Of a stretch of DNA of 24,855 bases, positions 22,135 through 24,855 are shown piece after piece. Every line of letters starts with the position of its first letter. Position 1 is the stretch's first letter. The notes under the pieces are model-generated. The model was not told where the DNA came from. It ran no database searches and was given only the letters and a program-made list of their open reading frames with translations. The stretch spans positions 1 to 24,855 of the forward strand of contig DASVWG010000106.1 in assembly GCA_036389695.1 (NCBI GenBank), in the 5' to 3' direction. Position numbers and translations under genes: made by a program. This DNA is from JALZHR01 sp036389695. Lineage in GTDB: Bacteria > Acidobacteriota > Blastocatellia > Pyrinomonadales > Pyrinomonadaceae.

Positions 22135-23472
22135 ATGATTAAAGAACAGATTAAAAATCTTATTACGGAAAAAACCGCGCGCATCGGCGTTATCGGGCTC
22201 GGCTACGTCGGCTTGCCCCTGATTGTCGAGTTTGCTTTGAAAGACTTCGAAGGCATCGGTTTCGAAGTCGATGCGAAAAAAGCCGAAGCGATTAACAACG
22301 GCGAATCCTACATCGTCGATGTGACGAGCGAAAATGTTAAAAAATGCGTCGATGCGGGCAAACTGAAAGCGACGACCGACTTTTCGGAGCTTGAAAAATG
22401 CGACGTGATAATCATCTGCGTCCCGACGCCGCTCCGGAAAACGAAAGACCCGGATATGTCTTACATTCTGGCGGCGGGCGAACAGATTCAGAAATATATG
22501 CGGCGCGGGCAGCTTATTATTCTCGAATCGACCACTTATCCCGGCACGACCGACGAAGTTCTCCAGCCGATGTTCGAGGAAAAAGGCTTCAAGCTGGACG
22601 AAGATTTTCTGCTCGCCTTTTCGCCCGAACGCGTCGACCCCGGCAATCCGCAGTTTCAGACGCACAACATTACGAAAGTCGTCGGCGGCGTCGGCAAAGA
22701 TTCGACCGAAGTTTCGGCGCTTTTATACGCGCAAATCGTCGAAAACGTTCACGCCGTTTCGAGCGCGCGCGTCGCCGAAGCCTGCAAATTGTGGGAAAAC
22801 ACTTTTCGCGCCATCAATATCGGCATGGCAAACGAGATGGCGAAAGTCTGCAACGCGCTCGGCATCGACACATGGGAAGTCGTCCGCGCGGCGGCGACCA
22901 AGCCGTTCGGCTTTATGCCGTTTTACCCGGGACCGGGAATCGGCGGTCACTGCATCCCGCTCGACCCGCATTATTTATCGTGGAAAGCGCGCCAGCACGG
23001 TTTCGATTCCAGATTTATCACGCTCGCGGAAGAGATAAATTCCTCGATGCCGAAATACGTCGCCGGACTGGTGCGCGACGCGCTGAACGAGCAGGAAAAA
23101 TCGGTCAAAGGCGCGAAGATTTTAATCCTCGGCGTCGCCTACAAAAAAGACATCGACGATATGCGCGAATCGCCCGCGCTGTCGGTGATTGACCTTTTGC
23201 GCTCGCGCGGCGCGCAGGTTTTTTACCACGACCCGTTTGTGCCCGAAGTCCATTTCGACCACGCCTATACCATCGGCGCGGGCGACCCGCTTTACAATTC
23301 CGAATTGACCGAGGATTTAATCGAATCTTCCGATTGCGTCGTCATCTGCACCGAGCATTCCGAAGTCGATTACACCAAAGTCTGCGAATTATCGAAAGTC
23401 ATCGTCGACACGCGAAACGCTTTAAAAGAAGAAGTCCGCAACGGAAGCAGAGCAAAAATCGTTAGATTGTGA
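22135..23472 (+). CDS. wbpA: UDP-sugar 6-dehydrogenase, WbpA-like (probably UDP-N-acetylglucosamine)
   Basis: This 445-residue enzyme oxidises C6 of a UDP-sugar to the uronate in two NAD+-dependent steps. The N-terminal Rossmann motif is RIGVIGLGYVGLP (about residues 16-28). The substrate site block is WENTFRAINIGMANEM. The catalytic cysteine is C273 in GPGIGGHCIPLDPHYLSWKA, closer to WbpA (UDP-GlcNAc) than to UDP-glucose dehydrogenase with its PKD. The C-terminal NAD-binding domain starts near KILILGVAYKKDIDDMRESP. It is paired with wecB just downstream, so the product is likely a 2-acetamido uronic acid for surface polysaccharide. There is no Shine-Dalgarno sequence. The stop codon overlaps the start of a heptamer element. 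Confidence 0.93.
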   Translation: MIKEQIKNLITEKTARIGVIGLGYVGLPLIVEFALKDFEGIGFEVDAKKAEAINNGESYIVDVTSENVKKCVDAGKLKATTDFSELEKCDVIIICVPTPLRKTKDPDMSYILAAGEQIQKYMRRGQLIILESTTYPGTTDEVLQPMFEEKGFKLDEDFLLAFSPERVDPGNPQFQTHNITKVVGGVGKDSTEVSALLYAQIVENVHAVSSARVAEACKLWENTFRAINIGMANEMAKVCNALGIDTWEVVRAAATKPFGFMPFYPGPGIGGHCIPLDPHYLSWKARQHGFDSRFITLAEEINSSMPKYVAGLVRDALNEQEKSVKGAKILILGVAYKKDIDDMRESPALSVIDLLRSRGAQVFYHDPFVPEVHFDHAYTIGAGDPLYNSELTEDLIESSDCVVICTEHSEVDYTKVCELSKVIVDTRNALKEEVRNGSRAKIVRL

Positions 23473-23980
23473 TTTTTGATCTTTGACCTTTGACCTTTGT
23501 TTGTTAGATTAAACGAGCCTTTTGAAAGGTGGAATTTCAAAAAACAAAGGTCAGAGGAAATGGAAAAAACTAATTTTGAAAATCTCGAAATCTATCAACT
23601 CTCCGAAAAACTCTCTGATGAAATTTGGGAAATTGTTCTCAAATGGAACAATTTAGCTAAAGATACGGTCGGCAAACAATTGATTCGAGCAACTGACAGT
23701 ATCGGCGCAAATATTGCCGAAGGAAGCAGTCGAGGAAGCGCGCAAGACAATCGAAGATTTTTGAGAATGGCGCGAGGCTCTTTATATGAAACACGACATT
23801 GGCTCAGACGAGCACATAAAAGAAGCCTTTTGTTATCCGAACTAACCGACAAATTATCCCCAACAATCAAAGAATTAACGCCGAAATTAAATTCTTATTT
23901 GCGTAGCGTCGATGAAACAATAAAGAAAAACAAAAAAGATAGATAATAAATCAAAGGTCAAAGATCAAAAATCAAAGGTC
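23471..23980. mobile_element. Heptamer-repeat element carrying a four-helix-bundle gene, GAYYTTT family
   Basis: The left arm (23471-23498) is GATTTTT, GATCTTT, GACCTTT, GACCTTT. The right arm (23953-23980) is the complement type (AAAGGTC, AAAGATC, AAAAATC, AAAGGTC). 23470-23493 and 23951-23974 are perfect inverted copies (24 bp). Inside is one gene (23560-23946); an extra CAAAGGTC lies just before its ATG at 23545-23552. The element overlaps the wbpA stop codon and ends 4 nt before the wecB GTG, splitting what should be one operon. Confidence 0.75.
23560..23946 (+). CDS. Four-helix-bundle protein (23S rRNA intervening-sequence protein family), subtype 2
   Basis: This 128-residue helical protein of the same family as the gene at 20166 is clearly a different subtype. 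ENLEIYQLSEKLSDEIWEI opens helix 1. QLIRATDSIGANIAEGSSRGS is the signature between helices, with DNRRFLRMARGSLYETRHWLRRA next. A lysine-rich C-terminus follows. I start at the ATG at 23560 with GAGGA just upstream; a TTG at 23497 would read through the repeat. Codon use is AT-rich compared with wbpA and wecB on either side, which points to insertion. It is in the same direction as the operon and could be translated from its mRNA. Molecular function is unknown. Confidence 0.9.
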   Translation: MEKTNFENLEIYQLSEKLSDEIWEIVLKWNNLAKDTVGKQLIRATDSIGANIAEGSSRGSAQDNRRFLRMARGSLYETRHWLRRAHKRSLLLSELTDKLSPTIKELTPKLNSYLRSVDETIKKNKKDR

Positions 23981-23984
23981 ATTT

Positions 23985-24855
23985 GTGATTAAAGTTTTGA
24001 ACATCGTCGGAGCGCGTCCGAATTTTATGAAAATCGCCCCGATTGTCCGCGAGATGCGGCGGCGCGAAAGGGATTTTCTGCCGCAAATCGTGCATACCGG
24101 ACAGCATTACGACGCGGCGATGTCGGATTCCTTTTTCGCGGATTTGGACATTCCCGCGCCTGATTTTCACCTGGAAGTCGGCTCCGCCTCGCACGCCGTG
24201 CAGACCGCGCGCATTATGACGGCTTTCGAGCCGGTCGTCATGCAGGAAAAGCCCGATTGGGTTCTCGTCGTCGGCGACGTCAATTCGACCATCGCCTGCG
24301 CTCTCGTCTGCGCAAAGCTCGGAATTAAAGTCGCACACGTCGAAGCGGGCTTACGCTCGCGCGACCGCACGATGCCCGAAGAAATCAACCGCATTTTAAC
24401 CGACGCGATTTCCGATTTGCTGCTGACGACCTCGCCCGACGCCGACGAAAATCTGAAACGCGAAGGCATCGCCGCCGATAAAATAAAATTTGTCGGCAAC
24501 GTGATGATTGATTCGCTTTTCTACAATCTGAAAAAAGCCGAAAGCTCGGCGGTGAGAGAAGATTTAAATTTAAACGGTAAAGATTACGCGGTTTTGACGC
24601 TGCATCGCCCGTCGAATGTTGACGAAAAAGACGTTTTCGCGGGCTTGCTCGAAGCGCTTATTGAAATCGGCGAAAGGCTTCCGATAATTTTTCCCGTCCA
24701 CCCGCGCACGAAAGCGAGAATCTCGGAATTCGGCTTCGCGGCGGCGGTCGAAAATTCAAACGTCAAGCTCATTGAGCCGCTCGGCTATCTCGATTTTATG
24801 CGTCTTTACAGCGGCGCGGCGCTGGTTTTAACCGATTCCGGCGGACTTCAGGAAG
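23985..24855 (+). CDS. wecB: UDP-N-acetylglucosamine 2-epimerase (3' end outside window)
   Basis: 290 residues are visible, and the frame runs off the window end. The enzyme interconverts UDP-GlcNAc and UDP-ManNAc (non-hydrolysing type). The N-terminal nucleotide-binding strand is KVLNIVGARPNFMKIAPIV, followed by HTGQHYD and VVGDVNSTIACA. H118-V-E120-AGLRSRDR with TMPEEINR carries catalytic acidic residues. LTLHRPSNVD, FPVHPRTKA and the closing LVLTDSGGLQE complete the family signature. The start is GTG at 23985, 4 nt after the heptamer element arm, and there is no Shine-Dalgarno sequence. With wbpA it suggests synthesis of UDP-ManNAc-type uronic sugars for capsule or O-antigen. Confidence 0.95.
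   Translation, partial: MIKVLNIVGARPNFMKIAPIVREMRRRERDFLPQIVHTGQHYDAAMSDSFFADLDIPAPDFHLEVGSASHAVQTARIMTAFEPVVMQEKPDWVLVVGDVNSTIACALVCAKLGIKVAHVEAGLRSRDRTMPEEINRILTDAISDLLLTTSPDADENLKREGIAADKIKFVGNVMIDSLFYNLKKAESSAVREDLNLNGKDYAVLTLHRPSNVDEKDVFAGLLEALIEIGERLPIIFPVHPRTKARISEFGFAAAVENSNVKLIEPLGYLDFMRLYSGAALVLTDSGGLQE

Noticed and set aside
24000..24338. Minus-strand frame opposite wecB
   Set aside because: The plus strand clearly encodes UDP-GlcNAc 2-epimerase over the same bases.
1..24855. tRNA or rRNA genes
   Set aside because: No cloverleaf with a GTTCRANNC T-loop and no rRNA-like conserved segment was recognised on either strand.

Overview
The window is a chromosomal stretch of a Gram-negative bacterium with roughly 50% G+C host genes. 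My best guess is the Acidobacteriota (a Blastocatellia-like lineage). This rests on the mix of futalosine-pathway menaquinone genes, a thermolysin-type secreted protease, a lipid A-type acyltransferase and short intergenic repeat hairpins. No 16S or other marker gene is present, so the placement is inference.

Layout. 1-2500: the start of a probable selA (minus), a conserved coiled-coil protein, a cold-shock protein with a long leader, tryptophan 2,3-dioxygenase and a DUF433 protein. 2500-8400: a YngK/DigH-like glycosyl hydrolase divergent from a secreted 5'-nucleotidase, then a large thermolysin-family protease. 8380-12850: a stand-alone SRA-like domain protein, a GNAT acetyltransferase, proC, and the cluster tyrS - lipoprotein - RDD protein. 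13060-15050: a UDP-glucuronate-epimerase-like gene convergent with a lipid A-type acyltransferase. 15170-18950 (minus strand): a likely operon, ubiA/mqnP-like - YqjF-like DUF2071 - mqnE - DUF6438 lipoprotein - di-iron ferritin-like protein, which includes two menaquinone steps. 19100-21800: DinB-like and DUF2227-like proteins, then a helical-repeat protein. 22135-24855: a WbpA-type UDP-sugar dehydrogenase and wecB (cut by the window end), a surface-polysaccharide precursor pair.

The most striking content is between the genes. At least seven gaps hold inverted pairs of tandem 7-bp units. The unit sequence differs from place to place (GTRAATC, GGCAAAA, TGCAAAA, GATTTTA, AGTGGTA, GAYYTTT), but the architecture is constant: about 3-6 heptamers, a short core, then the same units in reverse complement. 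Arms start or stop on, or a few bases from, the neighbouring stop or start codons. Two of these structures (20111-20564 and 23471-23980) enclose a four-helix-bundle gene of the 23S rRNA intervening-sequence protein family. A gene-less structure at 15050-15165 shares both the heptamer and most of a 14-bp inner cap with the gene-bearing one at 20111. This looks like a family of autonomous and MITE-like elements built from heptad inverted repeats. Other hairpins (5718-5806, 8791-8884, and a perfect 33-bp inverted repeat at 12856-12980) are of different types.

Several genes have a TANNNT -10-like hexamer only 6 nt before the start codon and no Shine-Dalgarno sequence, which suggests leaderless transcripts. 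Others (cspA, the protease, the 5'-nucleotidase) have clear ribosome binding sites.
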